NCBI GenBank assembly: GCA_014706295.1
Contig: JACSVZ010000008.1
Span: 22,175,659 to 22,239,658 of the forward strand
From: Lycocorax pyrrhopterus obiensis
Taxonomy: Eukaryota; Chordata; Aves; Passeriformes; Paradisaeidae
Reading direction: 5' to 3'
Length of the DNA stretch: 64,000 bases
Shown one piece after another: positions 11,716 to 22,208 of this stretch. A program made the position numbers and the translations under genes. The notes under the pieces are model-generated. The model saw only the letters and a list, made by a program, of their open reading frames with translations, had not been told where the DNA came from and made no database searches. Each line of letters begins with the position of its first letter. Position 1 is the first letter of the stretch.

Positions 11716-14700
11716 ATGCGCTGCGTCCTGATCGCCAGCACCGCGGCCGAGCTGCTCTTCTACTGGGCCGATGCCGCCTTCCTCCGCCGGCTGCGGTCGT
11801 CCCACGCCGGGCAGGTGGGGCGGGACGGGGCGGCGCGGGTGCGGGGAAGGGAGCGTGAGGTGCGCGGTCGCCTGTGGGCGCTGACCGGGAGCGTGTGGCG
11901 CAGGGCCCGGCGCTGGAGGACAGCCTCAACACCCTCTTCGCCCCCCTCATCATTTCCTGCGCCGCGCTGCTGGAGAAGATCTCCGACACCTACACCTGCT
12001 TCGCCACCGAGGGCGGGCGGCACCTCCACGTCCTGCACACGGTAGGACCGGCACTGGGGACTAGGGACCCCTGGCCGGCTCCCGCCTGATCCCGCTGCCG
12101 GTTGCAGTTCGGGGACTGCCTGTACATCGCAGTGAACGGCGACGGGACGCAGAGCGAGGACGACCTGCGCCGGACGCTCTTCGTGCTGCGGCGCTTGCTG
12201 GAGGTTCACTGTGGCCTCGTCACGCTCGACTCGCACGTCATCCGCAAGGAGTGAGCGGGCACAGCCACCGGCACAGGCTGGCATGTCGGGGTGCTGGGGT
12301 GGCTGCTCTGAGGTGCCTTCATGCAGCACCGGGGGGTGGGAGTGGGTTTCTCCAGCTGGGACCCCCCCCTTTGCAGCAGGACCCCCTGCCTGCCGGGCTG
12401 CAGCTGGGTTTTGGTGTGTCCGTCCCACGTGGGGAGCTGGGTTTTGCTGTGTCCGTCCCACACCGGGAGGTGACAGCCACCTATGAGTTTACACTCTGTG
12501 ACCGCTGCAGGTTGCGGCCGGCTGATTCGGAGCAGCGGGAGCGTGTGTGGAGCCTGCTGCGGGGCCTGCTGGAGACCTACAGCCACCTGCGGGAGGAGGA
12601 CCAGAGCTTTGCAGTGGAGGTACCAATGCTCTGGGGTGTCCCTCACTTTTGGGGTGTTCCAGGGGTGGGAGGCTGCGTGGAGTCCCAGGATGTGGGAAAA
12701 GGCGGTGGGCTGGGGACTTTAGGGTAGCTCACCTCAGCAGTGGAAGCTCAGACCTGCCCCTAGGGCTGCAAGGCTGGGTTTGAGGGTGCTCAGCAGCCTT
12801 CCCTGCTCCTGCACCCCAGGCCGTGGAGCGACTGATCCATCCTCAGCTGTGTGAGCAGTGCATCGAGTTCCTGGAGCGACAAGTGGTACAGTACATCAAT
12901 GCTAGCCCTGAGCGTGGCGGGGACGAAGTGGGCCATGCCTTCCTCCTGGTGCACACCAAGCTGCTGGCCTTCTACTCCAGGTGAACCCAGCCCCGCCACC
13001 CTCCCCAGGGCAGCCATCTGTCCTGCCGGCTGACCCTTTCCTTCTCTGGCCTGCAGCCGCAACGCCAGCTCCATCCGTCCAGCCGACCTGCTTGTCCTCA
13101 TCCTCCTGGTTCAGGACCTGTATCCCAGCCAGAGCGCCGAGAAGGAGCTTGGCCCACAGGTGCTTTAGAGCAGGACTGGGGGCACAGCAAGTCAGGGCGC
13201 TCCCATGGGGTGATGCCTTGACAGCTGGGGCTTAGGGGTTTTTTCCCTCTTATTGAAAGCCCACAGCAGGGAATGTTCTCCCTCAGGGACCCAAGAGAAG
13301 TGAGAGCATCCCTGTGAGTGGCCCTGGCTCCCATGGAGCTGCAGAGAAGGACTCAGATGACCAAGTGAGTCGTTGAGTTCAGGAGCTGCAGGGTGGGATG
13401 CTGGAAGGGCTGTCTGCATCGCTGCCATCGCTGACCCATCTGTTTTCGCTGGCAGGACACAGATGATCTCTCTGTGCCTGAGGTCTACTACACACCTGAG
13501 CCCTCACCAGGCAGGCACAGTACAGGTGAGTGCCCAGCTGGGCAGCAACCATGCCCCACACCTCCAGCCCTGCAGAGGCTCTAAGCCTGTGAGGGGGGCT
13601 GGAAGGGTGCCCTGCTGTGTTCTCTGCAGGCAGTGAGAGCTGGTCAGAGGGCGCAGAGATGCTGAGCATTGGGGAAGTGGATGCTGCAGACGTCCAGGTG
13701 AGCACAGAGTCCTGCAACACCTCCCAGCTCCATACCTCACCAGCCTGTCCCGGTGCCCTTTGCGGTCTCTGGTCCTCGTCACTCGTCTCTTGCTGTGCTG
13801 CAGCTGTGGGTGCCCTGCATCCCCCATGTTGTGTGTAACTGTGACAGCTCTGATCTCCTTCTCTGAGGCATTGCTTACAATGAGCTGTCAGCAGAGAGGG
13901 AGCGGGGCTACCTCAGAGCAGTCCAGTGTCTCCCTCTGCTGCCGTTGGGCTTTCTGGGCTGCTTCCCTGACGGATGCTGCAGCACCTCACACACTGCAAG
14001 CAAACACTGGCCTCGGTTTAAGGCATTTGCAGCCTTTGTCTTCGCAACAGGCTTCTTCTCTGCTGCTCCTCTGGGGTCCCTGGGCACTTTCCTCACTGCT
14101 GATCTTTTGTTACATGGCCCCTCCAGCTCCTTTGGTTCTGTCATGCCTGGTTGCAGCTTTCAGGGCAATGATGCATCCCTACAGTGCATCCTTGGTGCAA
14201 GCTGTCTCATCCCCACAAGGCACTGAGCACCTCCCCTGTCTTCCTAGATGGCAGAGGACTTGCTCCAGACCTTGGGGCCTCTGGTGCCTGAAGCTTCAAA
14301 CCCCAGAAGAATCTTTCTGGATGCCAGCCTGCGGGAAGGTTACTGCCCCTTGCTGCCACACACCATGCACTGCCTCCCGCTCTGGCCAGGCATCTCCCTT
14401 GTGCTACTGACCAAGGTGAGCTGCCTCTGAGGTGAGGGAAGCTATGTTGGACTGAGTCCTGCCTGACCCACCTCTCCCTTCCCTGGCAGGGCCCCATGAC
14501 CCAGGTGGCCGTCACCTTGTACCAGCTGCTGGATGGTTTCTTGGTGCTGGAGAAGAAGCTGGAAGAGGGACCAGACGTGGGAGTCGCACGCTCCTACCCG
14601 TTCCTCGCTGAGCTGCGGCAGCGCATGGACAAATTTGTGAAGAAGCTGAGTGGACATGACATCCAGGTGGGAGTGGGCACATGAGGACCCTGTCCTGTTG

Positions 14701-16406
14701 TCCCCACAGCCTGACACAGTCCTGTCTCTTTCTAGTTGCAGAACACCTGGTTGGACTTCAAGAACAAGATATTTTCACGGAGTGAGCCTGGGAGCTCCCT
14801 GGAGTGAGTAGGGGGAAGCCAGGGAAAGTCTCTGGGACTGCAGGGACCTTTCCCAGCCTGGGGACCAGCACTGTCCCTGCGGTGCTAGGGACCCAGTGTC
14901 CAAACTCAGCACTGTCTGTGTCCCCTGGCTCAGGCTTCTGCAGTCAGTGGCAAATGTGAAGCGGCAGCTCTGCTCCGTGTACCGCCAGCTCTTCCTGACC
15001 TCTGCTGGCCACAGCCTGTCCCAAGGGCTGCGGGACCGTGCTCAGAAGCTGATGAGGTGAGTGCATGGGGATGGTCAGCATCCCCAGGGGGCTGCCCCAC
15101 ACCCAGCTGTGCTGGGTCATGTGGGTCCTGGCCTCTCACTGTGCCTCTTCTTGGCAGGGAGAAGCTGCTGGACTGGCGGGACTTCCTGCTGGTGAAGAGC
15201 AGGCGCAATATCACCATGGTGTCATACCCATCTCTGCAGCTGGGAACCCAGCCTGGCAAGGGGGTGTCCCCAAGGGGGTAGCAGATGTGGGAGTGGGACC
15301 CTGTCCCCTGGCACCGGGATCAAGGGGAGGAATGTAGTGGGCAAAGGTGGTTTCCCTGAGGCTCAGAGGCTGTCCTGGAAGGGCACCAAAGTTGTTGGAC
15401 ACCCTTAACCCATCCCACATACCTGGAGGACTTTCCTGGTCTGGTGCACTTCATCTATGTGGACCGCACAGCTGGACAAATGATGGCACCATCGCTCAGT
15501 GTGACAGAGAAGTCCAGCTCAGAGCTGGGCAAGGGTCCCCTGGCCACCTTCATCAAGAGGAAGGTACTACTCGTGGTAGGTGTGGGGTGGGAACCACAGA
15601 AGAGGGTGGAAATTGGAGGGGTTTCTGCTCAGGCTTCAGATGCCCCTTGTCCCCCAGGTCTGGTCCCTGATCACACTGGCCCGGCGATATCTACAGAAGG
15701 GCTACACGACACTGATGCTGCAGGATGGTGACTACTGCTGCTCCTACTTCCTCTGGTTTGAGAATGAGATGGTATGTGGGGCCAGGAAGGGGCTGAGCCC
15801 CTCTTTCCCTGGGGCAGGGAGCAGGGCTGTAGGCACAGCCAGCTCTGACTCCTCAGTAGTCCCATCCCAGCTCCTGCCCTCTGCTGTCATTTCTCCCCAG
15901 GGCTACAAGCTGGAGGTAATGGAGATACCAGTCCAGTCTGACGATTCTGCTCCCATTGGGATGCTGGCAGGGGACTACTACAGGTGAGCAGTTTGCCAGC
16001 CCTGTGGTTTGGCACCAGGGCTCGAAGCTGTGATGGCACAGGGGTCCCTGTGAGTGATGGCAGGATGTCACTGCAGGATGGTACCAGTGTTGTGGTGTCA
16101 CTGGGGTTGCACGAGCCCATCTCCCCAGCCTGGTGCCATGGTTTTACTGTGTCCTTGCAAAGTACTTTATAGAGGGGAGGTGGTTAGAAAGGGGTTGCCT
16201 GTGTGCACTGTACCTGCCAAGACCCCTGTCTTCTCCTCCCCAGGAAGTTGCTGCGTTATTACAGCAAGAACCACCAGGCAGAGGTAGTGAAGTGCTACGA
16301 GCTGCTGACCGTGCACCTGGGCATCATCCCCTCTGAGCTCATGGTCCAGCAGGCCTGCGACTTGGCCCGGCGCCTCTGGGAGCCATCTCGCATCCCTCTG
16401 CTCTGA
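11716..16406 (+). CDS. HPS1: HPS1, BLOC-3 complex subunit 1
   Basis: Coding exons: 11716-11814, 11904-12041, 12108-12250, 12511-12619, 12820-12980, 13057-13159, 13287-13364, 13456-13525, 13630-13697, 14248-14415, 14490-14666, 14736-14803, 14934-15056, 15158-15223, 15419-15563, 15658-15771, 15901-15983, 16244-16406. The protein is 691 residues (human about 700). It starts [20 protein letters not shown] and ends [12 protein letters not shown]; conserved blocks include [30 protein letters not shown] and [14 protein letters not shown]1 pairs with HPS4 as BLOC-3, the guanine-nucleotide exchange factor for RAB32/RAB38 in melanosome and other lysosome-related organelle formation; it has longin-type domains at both ends. 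The stretch encoded by 13287-13697 is poorly conserved, as in other species. Intron 15224-15418 is of the AT-AC class; the rest are GT-AG. No frameshift or internal stop is seen. Confidence 0.97.
15224..15418 (+). other. HPS1: AT-AC (U12-type) intron of HPS1
   Basis: The intron begins ATACCCATCT (U12 AT-AC donor consensus ATATCCTT) and ends CCATCCCAC. A branch-site-like CCCTTAAC lies at 15402-15409, so the branch A is about 10 bases from the acceptor, as U12 introns require. No GT donor or AG acceptor at this junction keeps the conserved MVSYLEDFPG sequence; removing 15224-15418 restores it in frame. I recall that human HPS1 has an AT-AC intron at the equivalent place (intron 16 counting two non-coding exons). 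Confidence 0.88.
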
Positions 16407-16433
16407 GCTGCCTCCAGCCACCTTGGGGCCAGG

Positions 16434-16439
16434 ATTAAA
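16434..16439 (+). terminator. HPS1: HPS1 polyadenylation signal (ATTAAA)
   Basis: ATTAAA, the commonest variant hexamer, 28 bases after the HPS1 stop codon and followed by GT-rich sequence. It would give a very short 3'UTR. No AATAAA occurs before PYROXD2. Confidence 0.65.
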
Positions 16440-17656
16440 GTGGATGTATGGGTGTTCCCAGAGCCTAGGTTGCTTTCTCAGTGTCTGTGTGCCATGCCAT
16501 GGATTGTGCCTGCAGGCAGCAACTGGCAACTTTCCCATCCTCCAGCCTGGCCAGGGCTGGCACTGTCCCCTTTCCTGCTCCCCGTGCTGCCACCCAGCAG
16601 CCTCTGGGGACAGGCAGAGAGTGGGGCCGAGAGGTTGTTTGGAAATCACTGAAAAGTGCATTTCCAGAGCAGGATTTATAATGTTAGCTGGCATTGCTGC
16701 CAGGCTTTGGGCAGAGATCAAGATAGTGTAGCCAAACCTGAGTGGAGCAATGGTCTAGGGTACATCCCTCTTCCCTCTCACCCTGAAATGTGGGATGTGG
16801 GGCCCTCAGAGGTTTGGCAGGCTCTGGGGAGGTGCAGCATGTCCTGCACCCCTTTCCCTGCACCCAGGCTTCCAGGCACCAGTTAGCCACAGCTCTGAGC
16901 TTAGCTGGGAGCAGCAAGTAAATCCTGAGGCAGCTTATGTGTTTCCCAGGCACGTCTGGGCTCAGTGCACGTCCAAATCTCAAGTACAGCTGGGAATGGG
17001 GCCAGCCCCAAGGAACTCAGGCAGCCACTGCCCCTTGTTGCTCCCATGCCAATCGCTGGAGCTGGGGATGGCGATTCAGGGAGCACTGGACCATGACAGG
17101 GCCTTTGCCCCATCGTGCTGAGCCGGAATTTGCCCTGCTGAGCAATAGTGCTGGATTCAGAGCCAAGCTCATCCCCAAGCTGCCCCTTTTCCTGCTGCTT
17201 TCAGGGCTGTGCTCGGGGCTTGCATGCTCGAGGGGGGGCCAAACTCCCTCTGTCCTGCCGTGCTTGGCCCATCACCCCAGCCACGTGCCTCTGGATCATC
17301 CCTGGAGCAGAACAGGAGCTGGGGCACGGGGGCTCTCAGGCCCCCGCCTGCCTGCTCAGCACCTTCCCGGAGTACAGGCTGGGGAGCTCCTGGCACTCTG
17401 CTGAGCCCCAGGCAGGATCTGTCGCCTTCTCAGCACTGGGGTTTGTCTCTGGCCCCGCTGTAAGCCCCCACCAAAACTGTGCCAAGGTCAGCGCCTCGCT
17501 GGGGCAGCGCTCGGCGGGTGCCCGTGTCCTGACCAGCCTCCCCGCCTCCTCAAGGCGTTCCCTGCCCTGGCCCCCCCGTCCCCTCCCTGTGCCCGGAAGC
17601 CCTGGGAAAAGTTCCGCCGTGAAAGCAAAGTCCAGGCTGCCGGACGCAGGGCAGCC
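16440..17656 (+). other. HPS1-PYROXD2 intergenic region
   Basis: About 1.2 kb between the two same-strand genes. No coding exon, repeat family or TATA box with good context is seen. GC content rises toward the PYROXD2 start codon, but this is not a strong CpG island. The PYROXD2 promoter and 5'UTR must lie here. Confidence 0.5.
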
Positions 17657-20600
17657 ATGGCCAGGCGCTGTGGGGCGGTGGCAGCCGGGCTCCCGGGAAG
17701 GCTGAGTCTGCTCTGCTCTTCCCGCTGGCTGCAGGGCTGGCGTCTGTCCCTGCGGCCGTCAGGAGCGCGTTTGGCCCATGCCGGGGCTGCAGCCCGGCTG
17801 CAGCGGGAATACGACGCGGTGGTGATCGGTGCAGGTAACAGAGCAAGGGAGCAAGAGTCGAGCTGCGGGGAGCCAGCGGGGCCCCCGTCTGCCCTCCCTC
17901 CCGGGCATGTAGCAGAGGAGCAGCCAGGTGGGGACCACAGTAGTGCTGGATGCATTGCAAACCCCCAGGCTGCTCCTCATGCCGGGGAGAACGCAGGGGT
18001 CTGGCACGAGCTGCAGCCCCCCAGCATGCAGGCCACTGTTGGAGCATCTGCCTTGAGCACTTCTGTCCCCCTTTGCTGCACCATTAGGGCCAGGGCTGTA
18101 GGGCTGGGGGAGGATGCTTCTTGTCACCTGTATCCCTGTGTCCAGAGCCTGTTATTGGGGTGGCTGTGACAGCCCCATGCCCCAGGCGTGGCAGGGTACC
18201 CTATGCTGTGGGCCCATCACCGACACTGGGCGCTGCTCACCTCCGTCTCTTCTTGCAGGGCACAACGGGCTGGTGGCAGTGAGTACCAAGAGTGGCGTGC
18301 TGCCTCTCCTCCATCCACAGGGGACAGCAGGGGACTGGGAAGGGTCAGCGCTGTGGGCAAGGGAGGGCTTTGGTGGCAGTGTCCATGGGGCTGGGGCTCC
18401 CACAGGCCCTCCCTAGTGAGGGGGGCACCATGGGGTGCTCAGGTTGACAATGACATCCCGGCTGGAGGGATGGGCAGTGCGTGCCGTGCTCCCCACAGGC
18501 TGCCTACCTGCAGCAGGCAGGGCTGCGCACAGCTGTGCTGGAGAAGCGTCACGTGCTGGGCGGTGCGGCCGTCACGGAGGAGATCGTGCCAGGTACCCCC
18601 CCATGCCCCTTGTCCCCCTGGCCCCAGCCAGCCCCGGTGGCGGATAATCCCCACCACCCCACATCTTCCAGGGTTCAAGTTCTCCCGGGCATCATATCTG
18701 CTCAGCCTGCTGCGACCACAAATCTATGCTGATCTGGAGCTGCAGGTACTGGCACCCACCCTTTGCTGGGCTGCTGGCAGCTCCCACCATGCAAGCGGGG
18801 GACCCTGCTGCCAGGCTGTCCCTGCAGTGGGGACATCCCTGTCTTGCAGCGGCACGGTCTGAGGGTGCTCCCACGGGACCCCTACTCCTTCACCCCACTG
18901 CTGGAGGACAGGAGCCCTCCTCGCTCCCTTCTGCTGGGACATGACATGGCTCAGACTCAGCAGCAGATTGCTCAGTTCTCCCAGAAGGATGCCCAGGTAC
19001 CATCAGGGACATGCACCTGGCACAGCAAAACCCACGAGGGGCTGCCCTGCCCCTGGAGTGGCAGAGATGCTCCTGGGTGAGGTATCCATTGCACCCACCA
19101 TGGTGCAGTCCTTGTTGTCCCCCCTCTGTCCCCTTCCAGGCCTACCCTGAGTATGAGGCTTTCATGGGGCGCATGGTATCAGCCCTTGACCCATTGCTGG
19201 ATGCCCCTCCAGTGGATACAGCTGCCCTGGGGAAAGGTTCCCTGCTCCAGCAGCTCAGGAACCTGCGAACCCTGAAGCCCTTGCTGCAGGCAGGTACATC
19301 TGGGATGCCAAGGAGCTCCGATAGCAAGGGGTGTTCGCCAGCACCTGGGGTGGGCAATGCAGAGCCTCCTCAGGAGCCCCAACTGGGCTGGCAGGCTCTG
19401 GAAGGCTTCCTCACCTTGGTCCCGCTGACTGACCTCCAAACCCAGCTGGGCACCAGTAGCCAGCCCTGGCACAGCCATGCAGGTCTCACACCACCTCTCC
19501 ACCCCCAGGGCTGGCACTGGGGCGGCAGCTGCCCCACTACTACGAGGTGCTCACAGCCCCCATCTCCAAGGTGCGTGCTGGCAGTGGTGGGGTGGAAACA
19601 CCCACTGCCTCTCCTCCTGCCTGCCAGGGTGCTGCAGCAGCTCTCCATCCCAAGCGTGCCATGCTCTCTTTCTCCTGGGCCAGATCCTGGATCACTGGTT
19701 TGAGTCAGAACCCCTGAAGGCAACTCTGGCTACTGATGCAGTGATTGGAGCCATGGCCAGCCCACACACCCCCGGCAGCGGGTGAGGGTCCCTTCCCCCT
19801 GGGGTTCATGCCTGCACAGTCCCCCATGCCATGCTCTGTGCTTGGCTCTGCTGCACCCCGGTACTGCACACCCTGCCCCACTGCCTCTCCCTCCCACTGC
19901 CTGCTCAACTTAGCCAGGGCGCCTCAGGGGCTGGTGCTGGGCAAGGGGCTGCCCCCAGCCGTGCCATATGGCTCTCCTGAGTGGCCCCCACCTATCCCTT
20001 TGCTGTCTGGACACCTCTGTCTCCGGGTTGGGCTGAGTCCTGGCTGGTGCATGCTCCTGTAACTGAGTTGACATCCCATGAACTGGCATGGTCCCACCTG
20101 TGGGGGCTGTGGCACCATCCTCACTGCCCATGCAGGGGATGGACCCATCCCCTCAGCTGGCAGCTAACCTGGGGTCCTATTACCGCAGATACGTGCTGTT
20201 GCACCATGTCATGGGTGAGCTGGAGGGACGGCGGGGGGCCTGGGGCTACGTGGTAGGTGGGATGGGAGCCCTGTCCCAAGCCATTGCCCACGCAGCAACT
20301 GCCCGGGGAGCCCACATCTTTGCTGAGAAGGTACGGGGTGTCTGTGAGAGGGGAGCTGCCTGGCCATCCCCACAGGCAGCAGGGATGCTCTCAGTAAAGT
20401 TTTGTCCCCTATACATGCCCAGGCAGTGTGCCATGTGCTGCTGGGCAGGGACGGGGAGGCGCAGGGTGTCACGCTGCAGGATGGGACAGAGGTGAGGAGC
20501 AAACTGGTGCTGTCCAATGCCTCCCCCCAAATCACCTTCCTGGAACTCATTCCTCAGGTACGGAGTGCATGGGGCTGGTGGGGGCTTGGCATGTTGGAAT

Positions 20601-21912
20601 CCCCCATCCACACTGCCCCTCACAGCCAGCCTCTGCACCGGTGTATCCCACCCCAGGAGCAGCTGCCGAAGGATTTTGTCCAGCGGATCCGGCAGGTTGA
20701 CACACGCTCCCCTGTCACCAAGATCAATGGTAGGTACCAGCAAGGACACTTCCGCTGCCACCCCTGCTGGAGGAACACTGGTGCCAGGCTCAGCAAGAGG
20801 CTGCACCCCACTTCCTCCATCTCCCCATCTCATGCCCAGTGGCGGTGGATCGGCTGCCCAGCTTCCTGGCTGTCCCCAATGCCCGCAATGGCCAGCCCCT
20901 GCCCCACCACCAGTGCTCCATACATCTCAACTGCGAGAGCACCCGGCTCCTGCACCAGGCATTCACTGAGGCCACCCACGGGCACCCCTCCAGCAGGTAG
21001 GAGCCTGTACTGGCACACCTTGGTGTGCTGGGGAAGGGACAGGACAGTCATGGCAGTGGATGCTGGGCAAAGAGGTGTGGAGTGGCTGGGTGCCCCTCTG
21101 CCTGCCCAGCTGGTGTACTGCTCCCCCAGGCCCATGATCGAGCTCTGCATTCCCTCAGCGCTGGACCCAGGGCTGGCCCCGCCAGGCTGCCACGTCATGT
21201 CCCTCTTCACGCAGTACACCCCGTCTGTGCTGGCAGGCGGTCAGTCCTGGGACGAGCAGGCCAGAAATGCATATGCAGACACCGGTACGTAATGCACACA
21301 CAGACCCCGCTAACACCCGTGGGCAGAGCTGCCCTGGAGCTGCACAGGAACTCGCTACCATGTCCCCTCAGGCCGCCCACCAGTAGTCCCTTCATCTTTC
21401 TCTAGTGTTTGACTGCATCGAAGACTATGCCCCAGGGTTCAAGGCATCCATCATTGGCAGGGACATCCTGACGCCACCAGACCTGGAGAGGATCTTCGGG
21501 CTGCCCGGTGGAGTGGGTACCACGCATGTCAACTCTGAGCATCGCTCTGGTGCCAGTGCTAGTGGGCACACAGGCCTGGGCCAGGCACAGCCAACTCACA
21601 CAGAGCTCTGTTGGCAGAACATCTTCCATGGAGGGATGTCTCTGGACCAGCTGTACTTCGCCCGGCCAGCACCATCCTACTCTGGCTACCGGTCCCCAGT
21701 TCCTGGCCTGTACCTGTGTGGAAGTGGAGCCCACCCTGGTGAGCAGAGCTGAGAGCCAGGACCCTCCTGGGGGCCTGCAGAAGGAAGGAAGGGGCACATG
21801 GAAGAGGTGCACCACCATTCCCCAGTTCTGCTTTCTTGCAGGAGGAGGAGTGATGGGAGCAGCAGGACGCAATGCCGCCCAGGTGGCTATCAAGGATTTC
21901 AGGCACCTCTGA
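17657..21912 (+). CDS. PYROXD2: pyridine nucleotide-disulfide oxidoreductase domain-containing protein 2
   Basis: Exons: 17657-17834, 18259-18278 (20 nt), 18499-18592, 18672-18745, 18850-18996, 19140-19293, 19509-19570, 19684-19781, 20189-20330, 20423-20557, 20657-20729, 20840-20996, 21130-21284, 21406-21512, 21618-21738, 21842-21912. The protein is 595 residues (human 581). The first ~45 residues are rich in Arg and Leu and lack acidic residues, as in a mitochondrial targeting sequence. The FAD dinucleotide-binding motif (GAGHNG, residues 58-63) is split over exons 1 and 2. Other family blocks are [47 protein letters not shown] and [17 protein letters not shown]. The fold is that of the phytoene-desaturase/carotenoid-isomerase-like flavoproteins. 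The mammalian protein is a mitochondrial inner membrane/matrix protein linked to complex IV; its substrate is not established. The reading frame is intact. Confidence 0.97.
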
Positions 21913-22202
21913 TGAGATTGGTGACACTGACTTCACCAACACAGGTTGCTGCGACAGCAGCAAGCCCTACTGATCCCGTGCAGAGCCCTGCCCGTCCCCA
22001 ACCTGCTTCCCCAGCACCCCAGGGCAGCAGGGTCTCCCAAGAGCTGGGTGCAGGCTGGCAGGGTCCCTTGTGCTCCCAGCTGCTACTGTCACCTTGAACA
22101 GGTGGCTGCTCCCAGTCTGCCACAACCCAGCCTTGCCCCCATGGTTCCTGGACCCTGCATGACCGTGGCAAGCCTCACTCAGGCCCTGCCTGTGCCCGTG
22201 GA

Positions 22203-22208
22203 AATAAA
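22203..22208 (+). terminator. PYROXD2: PYROXD2 polyadenylation signal (AATAAA)
   Basis: Canonical AATAAA 291 bases after the PYROXD2 stop, followed within 40 bases by a TGT/GTTTTT-rich stretch that fits a downstream element. Confidence 0.8.

Larger units (their letters stand above)
10990..11900 (+). promoter_or_regulatory. HPS1: CpG island over the HPS1 5' end
   Basis: Dense CpG and GC-box-like runs (GGGGCGGGGC at about 11020 and again at about 11290) cover the region from the end of the HPSE2 3'UTR into HPS1 exon 1 and intron 1. There is no TATA box at a suitable distance from the start codon. A CpG-island, TATA-less promoter suits a broadly expressed gene such as HPS1. The transcription start site cannot be placed by eye, and part of the island is made of the tandem repeat at 11299-11588. 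Confidence 0.65.

Noticed and set aside
11113..12045. 310-codon open frame on + across the minisatellite and HPS1 exon 1
   Set aside because: It is produced by stop-free repeat units (HGAG/VSHGAV pattern), is in a different frame from HPS1, and runs through splice sites.
15158..15280. HPS1 truncated at an in-frame stop after the exon containing RRNITMVSY (pseudogene or sequencing error)
   Set aside because: The apparent read-through is explained by the AT-AC intron; removing 15224-15418 restores the conserved sequence and phase.
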